NCBI RefSeq assembly: GCF_001717465.1
Contig: NZ_CP017074.1
Location: 1,640,873 to 1,704,872, forward strand
Reading direction: 5' to 3'
Length of the DNA stretch: 64,000 bases
DNA from: Luteimonas sp. JM171
GTDB taxonomy: Bacteria; Pseudomonadota; Gammaproteobacteria; Xanthomonadales; Xanthomonadaceae
A program made the position numbers and the translations under genes. The notes beneath the pieces are model-generated. The model saw only the letters and a program-made list of their open reading frames with translations. It did no database searches and was not told the DNA's origin. Shown piece after piece: positions 18,043 to 27,837 of this stretch. Each line of letters begins with the position of its first letter. Position 1 is the stretch's first letter.

Positions 18043-18996
18043 CTACAGCCCGGCCAGCCACTCGTCGTCCGAGCCCTCGCTGACGTCCTGGAACAGCGGG
18101 GTGGAGAAGTAGCGCTCGCCGGTGTCGGGCAGCATGGCCAGGATCACCGCGCCTTCCTCCGCGTCGCGCGCCACCTCCAGGGCCGCGGACACCGTGGCGC
18201 CGGCCGAGATCCCGGTGAAGATGCCTTCCTCCGCCGCCAGCCGGCGCGCCGAGGCAATCGCCTCGTCGTCATCCACCGAGACGATCCGGTCGGCCACCTC
18301 GCGGTTGAGCACCTCGGGCACGAAGTCCGGCGTCCACCCCTGGATCTTGTGCGAATTGAATTCCCGGCCCTGCAGCATCGCCGCCTTGGCCGGTTCGGCC
18401 GCGATGACCTTCACTTCCGGCCGCGCCACCTTGAGCACCTCGCCCACGCCCGTGAGCGTGCCGCCGGTGCCCCAGCCGGTGATGAAGTGGTCCAGCCGGC
18501 GCCCGGCGAAATCCTCGAGGATCTCGGCGGCCGTGGTCTGGCGGTGCCAGGCCGGGTTGGCCGGGTTGGTGAACTGGCTGGCCAGGAACCACCCGTGTTC
18601 CTCGGCGAGCTCGCGCGCCTTGCGCACCATGCCGGTGCCGCGCTCGGCTGCGGGCGTGAGGATCACCCGGGCGCCGTACGCGCGCATCAGCTTGCGCCGC
18701 TCCATCGAGAAGGTTTCGACCATCGTGGCCACGAACTTGTAGCCGCGCGCTGCGCAGACCATTGCCAGCGCCACGCCGGTGTTGCCGGAGGTGGCCTCCA
18801 CGATGGTGTCGCCGGGCTTGATCAGGCCCTTGTCTTCGGCATCGAGTACGATCGCCAGCGCCAGTCGGTCCTTGACCGAGCCGCCGGGGTTGAAGCTCTC
18901 CACCTTCGCGTACAGCTTGACGTGCCCAGGCGCCAGGCGCTGCAGGCGCACGACCGGCGTGCGGCCGATCGTGTCCAGGATCGATTCGTGGATCAT
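18043..18996 (-). CDS. cysK: cysteine synthase A (O-acetylserine sulfhydrylase)
   Basis: PLP enzyme joining sulfide to O-acetylserine to make cysteine, 317 residues. The PLP lysine is Lys42 in NPGGSVKDRLAL, the substrate loop is EATSGNTGVALAMV, and the phosphate loop is GWGTGGTLTGVGEVL. The C-terminal ISAGATVSAALEVA and MLPDTGERYFSTPLF are typical of CysK. The open frame extends upstream, but MIHESILDTIGRTPVVRL is the family start. It is divergent from the efflux operon. Confidence 0.96.
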   Translation of the reverse strand: MIHESILDTIGRTPVVRLQRLAPGHVKLYAKVESFNPGGSVKDRLALAIVLDAEDKGLIKPGDTIVEATSGNTGVALAMVCAARGYKFVATMVETFSMERRKLMRAYGARVILTPAAERGTGMVRKARELAEEHGWFLASQFTNPANPAWHRQTTAAEILEDFAGRRLDHFITGWGTGGTLTGVGEVLKVARPEVKVIAAEPAKAAMLQGREFNSHKIQGWTPDFVPEVLNREVADRIVSVDDDEAIASARRLAAEEGIFTGISAGATVSAALEVARDAEEGAVILAMLPDTGERYFSTPLFQDVSEGSDDEWLAGL

Positions 18997-19158
18997 GTGC
19001 GGGCTCCGGATATATGTGGGGGGCCACCGGGCCATCGCCACGGTGGTGGCTGGCCGAGTGTAACGCGCACGATGGCAATCGGTTGACACGGGCCAGGTGC
19101 GCTTCCCCATGCCTGACGACACAGGGCGACGACATCCCCAAGCCCTAGAATCGACCGG

Positions 19159-20316
19159 ATGATCGTCCGCGTCCCCCCGTCCATGTCCAAATCCCCGATT
19201 TTGCGCCTGCCCACCGTGGCAACGCTCCTCCTGGCCGCTTTCCTGGCCGCTTTCCTGGCCGCCTGCGGCGGCACCAATTCGCCGCTGGGCGCCGGCCCCG
19301 ACGCGGGGGTGACCGTCACCACCGCAGTGGTCGAGCAGCAGCCGTGGAGCGATACCATCGACGCGCTGGGCACCGTGGCCGCGCGCGAGTCGGTGGTGGT
19401 CACGGCCAAGGTCAGCGAGATCGTCGAAGGCGTGCACTTTGAAAGCGGCGACGTGGTGGCGGAGGGCTCGGTGCTGCTGACCCTCAGCGGCGAGCAGCAG
19501 CAGGCGGCGCTGAATGCGGCGGAGGCCGCTGCCGAGGAAGCCGAGCGGCTGTACCGGCGCCAGGCGCAGCTGGCCGAGCAGCAGCTCATCGCCACGTCCC
19601 AGCTCGACAGCCAGCGCGCCATCCGCGATTCCGCCCGTGCCCGGGTGGCCGAGATCCGCGCCAACCTGCGCGACCGGGCCATCCGCGCGCCGTTCGCCGG
19701 GGTGCTTGGCATCCGCCGGGTCAGCCCGGGCGCACTGGTGCAGCCGGGCACCGAGATCGCTTCACTGGATGACGTGGAAGAGGTGTACGTCGATTTCCCC
19801 GTGCCCGAGGTGCAGCTCGCCCACCTCGCGGAAGGCCAGCAGCTCACCGGCCGCAGCTCGGCCTGGCCCGGCCGCGAGTTCGACGGCGTGGTGACGATGA
19901 TCGATTCCCGGGTGGATCCCAACACGCGCGCGGTCACCGTGCGCGGCACCTTCCCCAACGCCGACCACGCGCTGCGCCCGGGCATGCTGGTGCGGATCCG
20001 CCTTGAGCGCCCGGCGCGCGAGGCGCTGGTGGTGCCGGAGATCGCGGTGGTGCAGGTGGGCCGGGACACCTTCGCCTGGCGGGTGCGTGAAGACGCCACC
20101 GTCGAGCAGGTGCGCATCCAGGTGGGTGCCCGGGTCGCGGGGCTGGCGGAGGTGTCGGACGGGCTGTCGGCCGGAGACCGCATCGTGGTCGATGGCACCG
20201 CCAAGCTGCGGCCGGGCCTGGAGGTCAGGGACGTGAGCCCGGCCGACTATTCCGAGGAACCCGAACGCGCCGCGGACATCCCCGCCGAGGCCGGCCCCGA
20301 GTTGCAGTCGATCTGA
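19159..20316 (+). CDS. RND efflux periplasmic adaptor subunit, lipoprotein
   Basis: Membrane-fusion protein of 385 residues linking the inner-membrane pump to an outer-membrane channel. The leader ends in the lipobox FLAAC (about residue 35), so it is lipid-anchored. It then shows the barrel-sandwich half VTAKVSEIVEGVHFESGDVV, a coiled-coil hairpin (about residues 110-170, rich in Ala/Glu/Arg), the second lipoyl half RAPFAGVLGIRRVSPGALV and the beta-barrel domain with IDSRVDPNTRAVTVRGTFPN. An in-frame ATG at 19183 is an alternative start. The pump gene follows after 3 bp. No outer-membrane factor is encoded nearby, so a TolC-type channel from elsewhere must serve. Confidence 0.94.
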   Translation: MIVRVPPSMSKSPILRLPTVATLLLAAFLAAFLAACGGTNSPLGAGPDAGVTVTTAVVEQQPWSDTIDALGTVAARESVVVTAKVSEIVEGVHFESGDVVAEGSVLLTLSGEQQQAALNAAEAAAEEAERLYRRQAQLAEQQLIATSQLDSQRAIRDSARARVAEIRANLRDRAIRAPFAGVLGIRRVSPGALVQPGTEIASLDDVEEVYVDFPVPEVQLAHLAEGQQLTGRSSAWPGREFDGVVTMIDSRVDPNTRAVTVRGTFPNADHALRPGMLVRIRLERPAREALVVPEIAVVQVGRDTFAWRVREDATVEQVRIQVGARVAGLAEVSDGLSAGDRIVVDGTAKLRPGLEVRDVSPADYSEEPERAADIPAEAGPELQSI

Positions 20317-20319
20317 CCG

Positions 20320-23300
20320 ATGCGCATTTCCGACCTCTCGATCAAGCGGCCCGTGTTCGCGGTGGTGATGAGCCTGCTGCTGGTGGTACTGGGGGTGATG
20401 TCGTATTCGCGGCTGACGCTGCGCGAGATGCCCAACATCGACCCGCCGATCGTCTCCGTGGACGTGACCTACCCGGGCGCCTCGGCGGCGGTGGTGGAAA
20501 CCCGCATCACCCAGATCCTCGAGGATGCGCTGGCCGGCATCGAGGGGATCCGCACGATCCAGTCGCGCAGCCGCAACGGACGCTCGGACGTCACCATCGA
20601 GTTCAACATCACCCGCGACATCGAGGCGGCCGCCAACGATGTGCGCGATGCCATCAGCCGGGTCGCCGACCGTCTCCCGATCGAAGCCGAGGCGCCGGAC
20701 ATCTCCAAGGTGGAGGCGGACGCCGACGCGATCCTCTGGCTCAACATGCGCTCGAGCACCATGGACACCATGGAGCTGAGCGATTACGCGGACCGCTACG
20801 TCGTCGACCGGCTCTCGGCGCTCGACGGCGTGGCGCGGGTGCAGCTCAGCGGCAGCCAGCGCTACTCCATGCGCATCTGGCTCGACCGCGATGCGATGGC
20901 CGCGCGCGGGATCACCGCCAGCGACGTGGAGGCCGCGCTTCGCTCGGAGAACGTGGAGCTTCCGGCGGGGCGGATCGAATCGCTGACCCGCGACTTCACC
21001 CTGCGCGTGGAGCGCGGCTACCAGACGCCGGAGCAGTTCGCCTCGATCCCGCTGGGCAAGGGCGAGGATGGCTACGTGGTGCGGCTGGGTGACGTGGCCC
21101 ACGTGGAGATCGGGCCGCGGGAGCGGCGCTCCTACGCGCGCAGCAATTCGATCCCCAACGTCGGCCTGGGCATCGTGCGAACCTCCACTGCCAACGCGCT
21201 GGAAGTCGCCCAGGCCGCGCGCGAGGAGGCGGTGCGGATCCAGGAGTCGCTGCCCGAGGGTACCGACATCTTCGTGGCCTCGGACAACACCCAGTTCATC
21301 GAGGCGGCGGTGGACCGGGTGTACTGGACGCTTGGTGAGGCCATGCTGCTGGTGTTCCTGGTGATCTGGCTTTTCCTGGGCCGGCTGCGGGCGGCGCTGA
21401 TCCCGGCGGTGACGGTGCCGGTGTGCCTGGTGGCCGCGTTCATCGCCCTGTATGCGTTCGGGTTCTCGATCAACCTGCTGACCCTGCTGGCGCTGGTGCT
21501 GTGCATCGGCCTGGTGGTCGACGACGCGATCATCGTGCTGGAGAACGTGCAGCGGCGCGCGGACCTGGGCGAGCCGCCGATGGTGGCGGCCAAGCGCGGC
21601 ACCGAGCAGGTGGCCTTCGCCGTGGTCTCGACCACCGCCGTGCTGGTGGCCGTGTTCCTGCCGGTGGGCTTCATGGAGGGCAACAGCGGGCGGCTGTTCC
21701 GCGAACTCTCGGTGGCCCTGGCCTCCGCGGTGGCGCTGTCCGCGTTCGTCGCGCTCACGCTCACGCCCATGATGTGCTCCAAGCTGGTGCGCCCGCACGG
21801 CAAGGAGAACCGGTTCAACGCCTTCATCAACCGTTGCCTGCAGAGGGCGAGCGCCGGCTATGGGCGGAGCATCGGCAGGCTGGTGGCGCTGCCCACCGGC
21901 CGGCTCGCGCTGCTGGTGGGGGCGGCGATGGCGGCGTGCCTGGTGGTGACCGCGCTGCTGTTCCTGCGCGTGCCCAGCGAGCTGTCCCCGGCCGAGGACC
22001 GCGGCCGGTTCTTCGTCGCGGTGGACGGGCCGGAGGGCGCGGGCTTCGATTACACCGTGGCCCAGATCCAGCAGGTGGAGCAGATCTTCGCCGAGCACAT
22101 CGGGGATGACGGCCCGATCGAGCGCGCCAACTCGCGCGTCCCGCGCGGCTGGGGCGGCAGCGAGGAGATGCATTCTGGGGCGGTGATCGTGTTCCTCAAG
22201 GACTGGCGCGAGCGCGAGGAAAGTACCGCCGACGTGGTGGCCTCGGTGCGCGACAGCTTCTCCGAGCTGCCCGGCGTGCAGGTGCGGGCCAACGTGCCCG
22301 GCGGCCTGATCGGCGCGCGCGGCCAGCGCTACCAGCTGGTGCTGGGCGGGCCCAACTACGAGGACCTGGCCGAGTGGCGCGACCGCATGCTGGTGCGCAT
22401 GGAGGAGAACCCGGGCATCCAGGATCCGGACTCCGATTACAAGGAAACCCGGCCGCAGATGCGGGTGGAGATCGACCGCGCGCGTGCCGCCGACCTGGGC
22501 GTGTCGGTGCAGGAGATCGGCCGCACCCTGGAAACCATGATGGGCTCGCGCCAGGTGACCCGCTACATCGACGACGGCGAGGAATACGACGTCATGCTGC
22601 AGGCGGCCCGCGACGACCGCATGGAGCCCGACGACCTCTCCAACACCTGGGTGCGCGGCCGCGACGGGACGCTGGTGCCGCTGTCGAACCTGGTGACGCT
22701 GCAGGAGGTCGCCGAGCCGGGCAGCTTCAACCGCTTCAACCGGCTGCGCGCGATCACCATCAGCGCCGGCCTGGCCCCGGGTTACACCATGGGCGAGGCG
22801 ATCCAGTGGACCTACGACGTGGCGGCCGAGGAGCTGCCGGGCCACGCCCAGATCGACTGGAAGGGCGAGACCCGCGAATTCCAGGAGGCCGGCGGCGCCA
22901 TCGTGCTGACCTTCCTGCTCGCGCTGGCAGTGGTGTACCTGGTGCTGGCGGCGCAGTTCGAGAGCTTCCTGCATCCGCTGGTGATCATGTTCACGGTGCC
23001 GCTGGCGGTGCTGGGGGCGCTGCTCGGGCTGTGGATCACCGGCGGCACGCTCAACCTGTTCAGCCAGATCGGCATCGTCATGCTGGTGGGCCTGGCGGCC
23101 AAGAACGGCATCCTGCTGGTGGAGTTCGCCAACCAGCTGCGCGACGGCGGCCGCAGCGTGCACGAAGCGATCGCCGAGGCCTCGGCGGTGCGCCTGCGCC
23201 CGATCCTGATGACCATGGCCGCCACCATCATGGGGGCGATCCCGCTGGTGGTCGCCGGCGGGCCCGGGTCGGCCAGCCGCGCCACCATCGGCGTGGTGAT

Positions 23301-23454
23301 CATCTCGGGCGTGGCGTTTGCCACCCTGCTGACGCTGTTCGTGGTGCCGTCGCTGTATGCGCTGTTGGCGCCCTACACCCGCTCGCCCGAGACCCTGGCG
23401 CGCAAGCTGGAGGAGCTGGAGGCGAGGACGCCGGCGGTGGGCGGGCAGGCCTGA
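20320..23454 (+). CDS. RND-family multidrug efflux permease
   Basis: Inner-membrane proton-driven pump of 1044 residues, full length for the HAE1 class. It has twelve predicted TM helices in the usual 1+6 pattern and two large periplasmic loops. The opening SDLSIKRPVFAVVMSLLLVVLG, ITQILEDALAGIEGI, and the proton-relay helix 4 motif GLVVDDAIIVLENV (two Asp about residue 405) are visible, as is the repeat 2 motif MLVGLAAKNGILLVEFANQLR. It is the partner of the adaptor encoded just upstream. Substrates cannot be predicted from the sequence. Confidence 0.95.
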   Translation: MRISDLSIKRPVFAVVMSLLLVVLGVMSYSRLTLREMPNIDPPIVSVDVTYPGASAAVVETRITQILEDALAGIEGIRTIQSRSRNGRSDVTIEFNITRDIEAAANDVRDAISRVADRLPIEAEAPDISKVEADADAILWLNMRSSTMDTMELSDYADRYVVDRLSALDGVARVQLSGSQRYSMRIWLDRDAMAARGITASDVEAALRSENVELPAGRIESLTRDFTLRVERGYQTPEQFASIPLGKGEDGYVVRLGDVAHVEIGPRERRSYARSNSIPNVGLGIVRTSTANALEVAQAAREEAVRIQESLPEGTDIFVASDNTQFIEAAVDRVYWTLGEAMLLVFLVIWLFLGRLRAALIPAVTVPVCLVAAFIALYAFGFSINLLTLLALVLCIGLVVDDAIIVLENVQRRADLGEPPMVAAKRGTEQVAFAVVSTTAVLVAVFLPVGFMEGNSGRLFRELSVALASAVALSAFVALTLTPMMCSKLVRPHGKENRFNAFINRCLQRASAGYGRSIGRLVALPTGRLALLVGAAMAACLVVTALLFLRVPSELSPAEDRGRFFVAVDGPEGAGFDYTVAQIQQVEQIFAEHIGDDGPIERANSRVPRGWGGSEEMHSGAVIVFLKDWREREESTADVVASVRDSFSELPGVQVRANVPGGLIGARGQRYQLVLGGPNYEDLAEWRDRMLVRMEENPGIQDPDSDYKETRPQMRVEIDRARAADLGVSVQEIGRTLETMMGSRQVTRYIDDGEEYDVMLQAARDDRMEPDDLSNTWVRGRDGTLVPLSNLVTLQEVAEPGSFNRFNRLRAITISAGLAPGYTMGEAIQWTYDVAAEELPGHAQIDWKGETREFQEAGGAIVLTFLLALAVVYLVLAAQFESFLHPLVIMFTVPLAVLGALLGLWITGGTLNLFSQIGIVMLVGLAAKNGILLVEFANQLRDGGRSVHEAIAEASAVRLRPILMTMAATIMGAIPLVVAGGPGSASRATIGVVIISGVAFATLLTLFVVPSLYALLAPYTRSPETLARKLEELEARTPAVGGQA

Positions 23455-23559
23455 TTCCCGCATGGGGGCCGGGCTGGTTTCGCGGTGCGGCGGGATCGGT
23501 AAGAATCGGCCGGTCGCGCCGTCGCTGGCCGCGGCGCCACACAAACGGGGAGAGAGTGC

Positions 23560-25005
23560 GTGGAGCAGTTCGTTGAAACCTTGAACGGGTATGTGTGGAG
23601 CATGCCCCTGATCATCCTGTGCCTGGGCGCGGGCCTGTGGTTTTCCATCCGCACGCGCTTCCTGCAGTTCCGGCAGGTGCCGGAGATGGTGCGGCTGCTG
23701 CTGGCGGGCACGAAGTCCGAGGCGGGCGTGTCCTCGTTCCAGGCCCTGGCAATGTCGCTTTCCGGTCGGGTCGGCATCGGCAACATCGCGGGCGTCGCCA
23801 CCGCCATCGCCTTCGGCGGGCCGGGCGCGGTGTTCTGGATGTGGGTGATGGCAGCGCTCGGGGCGTCCACCGCGTTCGTTGAGTCCACGCTGGCGCAGAT
23901 CTACAAGGAAAAGGACGAGTCCGGGAAGTACCGGGGCGGCCCGGCGTACTACATCGAAAAGGCTATGGGCCAGAAGTGGTATGCGTGGATCTTCGCCCTG
24001 GTCACGATCGGCGCCGCCGGCTTCCTGATGCCCGGCGTGCAGGCCAACGGGATCGCCTCGGCGGCCGCCAACGCCTGGGATGTGCCGCCGACCGCCACCG
24101 CCGTGGTGCTGGTGATCGGCCTGGGCTTCATCATCTTCGGCGGGGTCAAGCGCATCGCCAGCTTTGCCGGCTTCGTGGTGCCGTTCATGGCCCTGGCCTA
24201 CATCCTCACGGCGCTGGTGATCATGTTCCTCAACATGGCGCAGATCCCGGCCATGTTCCTGCTGATCTTCGAAAGCGCGTTCGGGGTTCACGCCGGCTTT
24301 GGCGCCATGCTCGGCCTGGCGGTGGAATGGGGCGTCAAGCGCGGCATCTATTCCAACGAGGCCGGCCAGGGCACGGGGCCGCACCATGCCGCCGCCGCCG
24401 AGGTCTCGCATCCGGCCAAGCAGGGGTACGTGCAGGCCTTCTCGGTGTATGTCGATACGCTGGTGGTGTGTTCGGCCACTGCCTTCATGATCCTGTCCAC
24501 CGGCATGTTCAACGTCACCCGCAACGGTGAGATGGTGGTCGAGGCCCTGCCGGGGGTGGAGCCCGGGCCGGGCTTCGCCCAGTTCGCGGTGGAAGCGGTG
24601 ATGCCCGGATACGGCGCCGGCTTCGTGGCGGCGGCGCTGTTCTTCTTCGCCTTCACCACCATCATCGCCTACTACTACATGGCCGAAACGAACATTGCGT
24701 ACATCAACCGCAGGATCCACCGCCCCTGGATGATCTTCGCCCTGCGGATCCTGATCCTGGCGGCGGTCACCTTCGGCTGCGTGCGCACCGCCGGGATGGC
24801 CTGGACCCTGGGCGACATCGGCGTGGGCCTGATGGCGTGGCTGAACCTGATCGCGATCCTGATCATCCAGAAGCCGGCGCTCATCGCGCTGCGCGACTTC
24901 GAGGCGCAGAAGAAGCTGGGGCTGGATCCCACCTTCGATCCGCTCAAGCTTGAAATCCGCAACGCGGACTTCTGGACTGGCCAGTCCGGGCCGAAGCCGG
25001 AATGA
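23560..25005 (+). CDS. sodium:alanine (AGCS family) amino-acid symporter
   Basis: Inner-membrane symporter of 481 residues with about eleven TM helices that imports alanine or glycine with sodium. The start is a GTG at 23560 behind a GGGGAGAG ribosome-binding site. Family marks are GAGLWFSIRTRFLQFRQV near the N-terminus, SLSGRVGIGNIAGVATAIAFGGPGAVFWMW (about 65-95), YRGGPAYYIEKAMG, and KRGIYSNEAGQGTGPHHAAAAEVSHP (about 265-290). Its stop overlaps the next start as ATGA, so the methyltransferase gene is translationally coupled. Confidence 0.95.
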   Translation: MEQFVETLNGYVWSMPLIILCLGAGLWFSIRTRFLQFRQVPEMVRLLLAGTKSEAGVSSFQALAMSLSGRVGIGNIAGVATAIAFGGPGAVFWMWVMAALGASTAFVESTLAQIYKEKDESGKYRGGPAYYIEKAMGQKWYAWIFALVTIGAAGFLMPGVQANGIASAAANAWDVPPTATAVVLVIGLGFIIFGGVKRIASFAGFVVPFMALAYILTALVIMFLNMAQIPAMFLLIFESAFGVHAGFGAMLGLAVEWGVKRGIYSNEAGQGTGPHHAAAAEVSHPAKQGYVQAFSVYVDTLVVCSATAFMILSTGMFNVTRNGEMVVEALPGVEPGPGFAQFAVEAVMPGYGAGFVAAALFFFAFTTIIAYYYMAETNIAYINRRIHRPWMIFALRILILAAVTFGCVRTAGMAWTLGDIGVGLMAWLNLIAILIIQKPALIALRDFEAQKKLGLDPTFDPLKLEIRNADFWTGQSGPKPE

Positions 25006-25880
25006 GCAACGCCGGAGGCGATGGCGGACCCTGGAAGCCGCGCGGCCGACGAACGGCCGGCGGCCGCGGCGGCACCCGTCCGCCGCGGCGCAGGGAACCT
25101 TCCAGCGCCTCCGCGGCGCCGCAGGTTCCAGCGCCCCGGCCAGACCGCCGCGCTGAGGTCCGCCTGCACGGCATGAATGCCGTGCAGGCCGTGTTTGCCC
25201 GCCGGCCGGAGGCGATCCGCAAGCTCTACCTCACCGGCCCGCGCATCCCGCAGCTGCAGCCGCTGCTCAAGTGGTGCGTCGCCAACCGCGTGGGGTATCG
25301 CGTGGTGGACGACGAGGCCGAACTGGCCCGGCTTGCCGGCAGCGACCGGCACGAAGGCGTGGTGGCCGACGTCCTCCGCCAGCCCGAGCCGGCGTTGGCG
25401 GACTGGCTGTCCTCGCTGGAGCAGGGGCCCCAATGCCTGCTGTGGCTTGATGGCGTGGGCAACCCGCACAACCTGGGCGCGATCCTTCGCTCCGCGGCGC
25501 ACTTCGGCATCGCCGGCGTGCTTCTTCCCGAAGCCTCGGAGCTGGCGCTCTCGGGCGCCGTCGCGCGGGTGGCTGAAGGCGGCGCCGAGGTTGTTCCGCT
25601 GGTTCGCATGGGCGCCGCGGAGGGTGCCATGCAACAGCTGCGTGGCGCTGGCTTCACGCTTGCGGCCACGGTCGTTGCCGGTGGCCAGGATCTGTTCGCC
25701 GGGCGCCTGCCGCCGCGGCTGGTCTATGTCATGGGCGCGGAAGGCGAAGGGATGGACCGGGGCCTGGCGCAGGCGTGCGACCTGCGCGTTTCAATCCCCG
25801 GCACAGGAGCGGTGGAAAGCCTCAACGTGGCCGCCGCCACGGCGGTCTTCCTCGCCTCCTGGGCCCGCTCCCGCGCCTGA
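25002..25880 (+). CDS. TrmH/SpoU-family RNA 2'-O-methyltransferase
   Basis: SAM-dependent SPOUT methyltransferase of 292 residues acting on rRNA or tRNA ribose. The first 50 residues are a basic Arg/Pro/Gly-rich tail of low complexity, followed by the SpoU substrate-binding domain (LHGMNAVQAVFARRPEAIRKLYL). The catalytic knot runs from about residue 140 (LDGVGNPHNLGAILRSAAHFG) to VMGAEGEGMDRGLAQACDLRVSIPGTG and ESLNVAAATAVFLASW, all three SPOUT motifs. The target nucleoside is not known. It overlaps the symporter gene by 4 bp. Confidence 0.93.
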   Translation: MSNAGGDGGPWKPRGRRTAGGRGGTRPPRRREPSSASAAPQVPAPRPDRRAEVRLHGMNAVQAVFARRPEAIRKLYLTGPRIPQLQPLLKWCVANRVGYRVVDDEAELARLAGSDRHEGVVADVLRQPEPALADWLSSLEQGPQCLLWLDGVGNPHNLGAILRSAAHFGIAGVLLPEASELALSGAVARVAEGGAEVVPLVRMGAAEGAMQQLRGAGFTLAATVVAGGQDLFAGRLPPRLVYVMGAEGEGMDRGLAQACDLRVSIPGTGAVESLNVAAATAVFLASWARSRA

Positions 25881-25897
25881 GGCTGGCCGGAAACCTT

Positions 25898-27295
25898 TTA
25901 CCGGTCGTCACCGGCGCGCGGCGCGCTGCCGAAATCGCCCTCCGCCTCGGCGGCCAGGTAGGCGAGCACCACATACGCGGCGGTGTTCTGCGCCAGGTCC
26001 TGCGGGTCGACCTTGTCGAGGGTGTCGTTGGCGTTGTGGTGCAGGTCGAAGTATTGCGTGCCGTCCTGGCCCAGCCAGGCCCAGGTCACGCCCGCCTGCA
26101 CCATCGGGATGATGTCCGGCCCCGGGCCGCCCTGGTCGTCCATGTGTTCGATGCCCAGGGGTGCCAGCGCCTGGGCAATCTGGCGCGTAGCCGCGCGCGC
26201 ATGCTCCGGCGCGCCGGTATTGAAGCCGTAGATGCGCCCGGCGCCGAAATCGCTCTCGGCCGCGAGCAGGTGCAGCCCGATGTGGTCCGCGTGCCGCTGG
26301 GCATACTGCCGCGCCCCGATCAGCCCCTGCTCCTCGTTGGCAAACGCGATCACCCGGATGCTGCGCCGGGGGCGCTGCTCCAGCTGCCCGATCAGGTGCC
26401 CGGCCGCCATCGTGATTCCCACGCCCGAGGCGTCGTCGATCGCGCCGGTGCCCAGATCCCAGGAATCCAGGTGCGAGGCGATCACCACGAATTCGTCGCT
26501 GCCGCCGCTGCCGGTGATCTCGCCGATCACGTTGTGCGAGGTGTATTCCCCGTCGAAGCCGACGTCGAGCGACAGCGACACCGTCACCGGCCCGCGCTCG
26601 AGCAGGCGGTTGAGCTGGTCGGCGTCGGGAAGGGACAGGGCCGCGGCGGGAATGGGCTCCACGCCCTCGGCGAAGCGGGTGATGCCGGTATTGGCCACGC
26701 GCGCGTGGCTGGTGCCCAGCGAGCGCATCAGGTAGCCCACGGCGCCCTTGCTGCTGGCCACCGACGGGCCGCGGCTGCGCACCGGGCCGGCGTCGCCGTA
26801 GCCGCTGCCGTCGGCGGTGCGCTCCATCTGGAAATCCATGAACGCGATGCGGCCGGCAAGCGAACCATCCGGTGCGGCTTCCAGCGCGGCGAAGTCCGCG
26901 AAGCGGACGATTTCCGCTTCCACGTCACCGCCGGGGCTGCCGCCCAGGGCGGTGACCACCAGCGGCTGCGCGTGCGCGCCCACCACGCGCGCGCTCTCGC
27001 TGTTGCGCACCCAGCGCGGGAAGGTCACCGGCTCGGTCCAGACCCGGTCAAAGCCCAGCGCCCTGAACTTCGCCTCGGCCCAGGCCACCGCACGGGCATC
27101 GGCCTCGCTGCCGGGCAGGCGCGGCCCGATCTCGGTGGTGAGCGATTCGGTCACCCGCCAGGAGGTGTCGTCGGCGAGCGCCTGTTCGCGCAGCTGCGCC
27201 GCGGTTTCAAGCGCGGCCTCCGGGATCGTGGTCTGATCCTGGGCGATGGCGGGCGAGGCAACGGCGAGGCAGAGCAGCAGCGAGGCAAGGCGCAT
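25898..27295 (-). CDS. M28 family zinc aminopeptidase, secreted
   Basis: Exported metallopeptidase of 465 residues with signal peptide MRLASLLLCLAVASPAIAQ. After an N-terminal domain with a PA (protease-associated) like insert (about residues 130-260), the catalytic part has the co-catalytic zinc ligands in IASHLDSWDLGTGAIDDASGVG (His and Asp), the catalytic Glu pair in FANEEQGLIGARQYA and later ligands in ESDFGAG and the C-terminal HHNANDTLDKVD. Such enzymes remove N-terminal residues from peptides. It sits between TrmH and mscL and looks monocistronic. Confidence 0.93.
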   Translation of the reverse strand: MRLASLLLCLAVASPAIAQDQTTIPEAALETAAQLREQALADDTSWRVTESLTTEIGPRLPGSEADARAVAWAEAKFRALGFDRVWTEPVTFPRWVRNSESARVVGAHAQPLVVTALGGSPGGDVEAEIVRFADFAALEAAPDGSLAGRIAFMDFQMERTADGSGYGDAGPVRSRGPSVASSKGAVGYLMRSLGTSHARVANTGITRFAEGVEPIPAAALSLPDADQLNRLLERGPVTVSLSLDVGFDGEYTSHNVIGEITGSGGSDEFVVIASHLDSWDLGTGAIDDASGVGITMAAGHLIGQLEQRPRRSIRVIAFANEEQGLIGARQYAQRHADHIGLHLLAAESDFGAGRIYGFNTGAPEHARAATRQIAQALAPLGIEHMDDQGGPGPDIIPMVQAGVTWAWLGQDGTQYFDLHHNANDTLDKVDPQDLAQNTAAYVVLAYLAAEAEGDFGSAPRAGDDR

Positions 27296-27314
27296 GGAGA
27301 CTCCGGGCGTGCAG

Positions 27315-27351
27315 AAAAAGCGAAGCCGCGAGCTTAGCAGCCCGCGGCTTC
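27315..27351 (-). terminator. intrinsic terminator after mscL
   Basis: On the minus strand a 9-bp stem (GAAGCCGCG/CGCGGCTTC) with a 12-nt loop is followed by a short T run (complement of AAAAA at 27315-27319). It lies 35 bp after the mscL stop and just upstream of the M28 gene start. Confidence 0.75.
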
Positions 27352-27386
27352 GATGCCTGTGCCGGATGGCCCGGTGCGACGGACCG

Positions 27387-27815
27387 TCAGGGTGCCGGGC
27401 GTTCCTTCAGCGCATCGCGGATCTCTCGCAGCAGCAGCACGTCTTCGGCCGGCTGCTCGGGCGCCTCTTCCACTTCCGCCACCTGCTTGCGCTTGAGGCG
27501 GTTGATGGTCTTGATCACCAGGAAGATCGCGAACGCGATGATCACGAACTGCACCAGCGCGTTGAGGAACTCGCCAATGCCGATCACCACGGCGGGGATT
27601 TCCTCGCCCGCGGCGTCCACGGTCGCCTCGCGCAGGGTGATCACCCAGTCGGCGAAATCGACCCCGCCGATCAGCAGGCCGATCGGCGGCATGATCACCT
27701 TGTCCACGAACGCGGTGACGATGTTGCCGAACGCGGCACCGATGACGACGCCGACCGCAAGGTCGACGACGCTGCCGCGCATGGCGAATTCCTTGAACTC
27801 CGAAGCGATGCTCAT
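27387..27815 (-). CDS. mscL: large-conductance mechanosensitive channel
   Basis: Inner-membrane osmotic safety valve of 142 residues, homopentamer. The family N-terminus [42 protein letters not shown] forms the S1 helix and TM1 with the tightly packed Gly/Ala face. TM2 is about residues 80-100 ([24 protein letters not shown]), and the C-terminal tail with [23 protein letters not shown] forms the cytoplasmic helix bundle. Terminated by the hairpin just downstream. Confidence 0.97.
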   Translation of the reverse strand: MSIASEFKEFAMRGSVVDLAVGVVIGAAFGNIVTAFVDKVIMPPIGLLIGGVDFADWVITLREATVDAAGEEIPAVVIGIGEFLNALVQFVIIAFAIFLVIKTINRLKRKQVAEVEEAPEQPAEDVLLLREIRDALKERPAP

Positions 27816-27837
27816 CCGTTACCGGCCCCCTGCCGTG

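Noticed and set aside
19762..24720. 1652-codon minus-strand open frame opposite the RND pump and the symporter
   Set aside because: Very long but of shadow composition (His, Gln, Arg, Gly), with no start or domain; an artefact of high GC codon usage.
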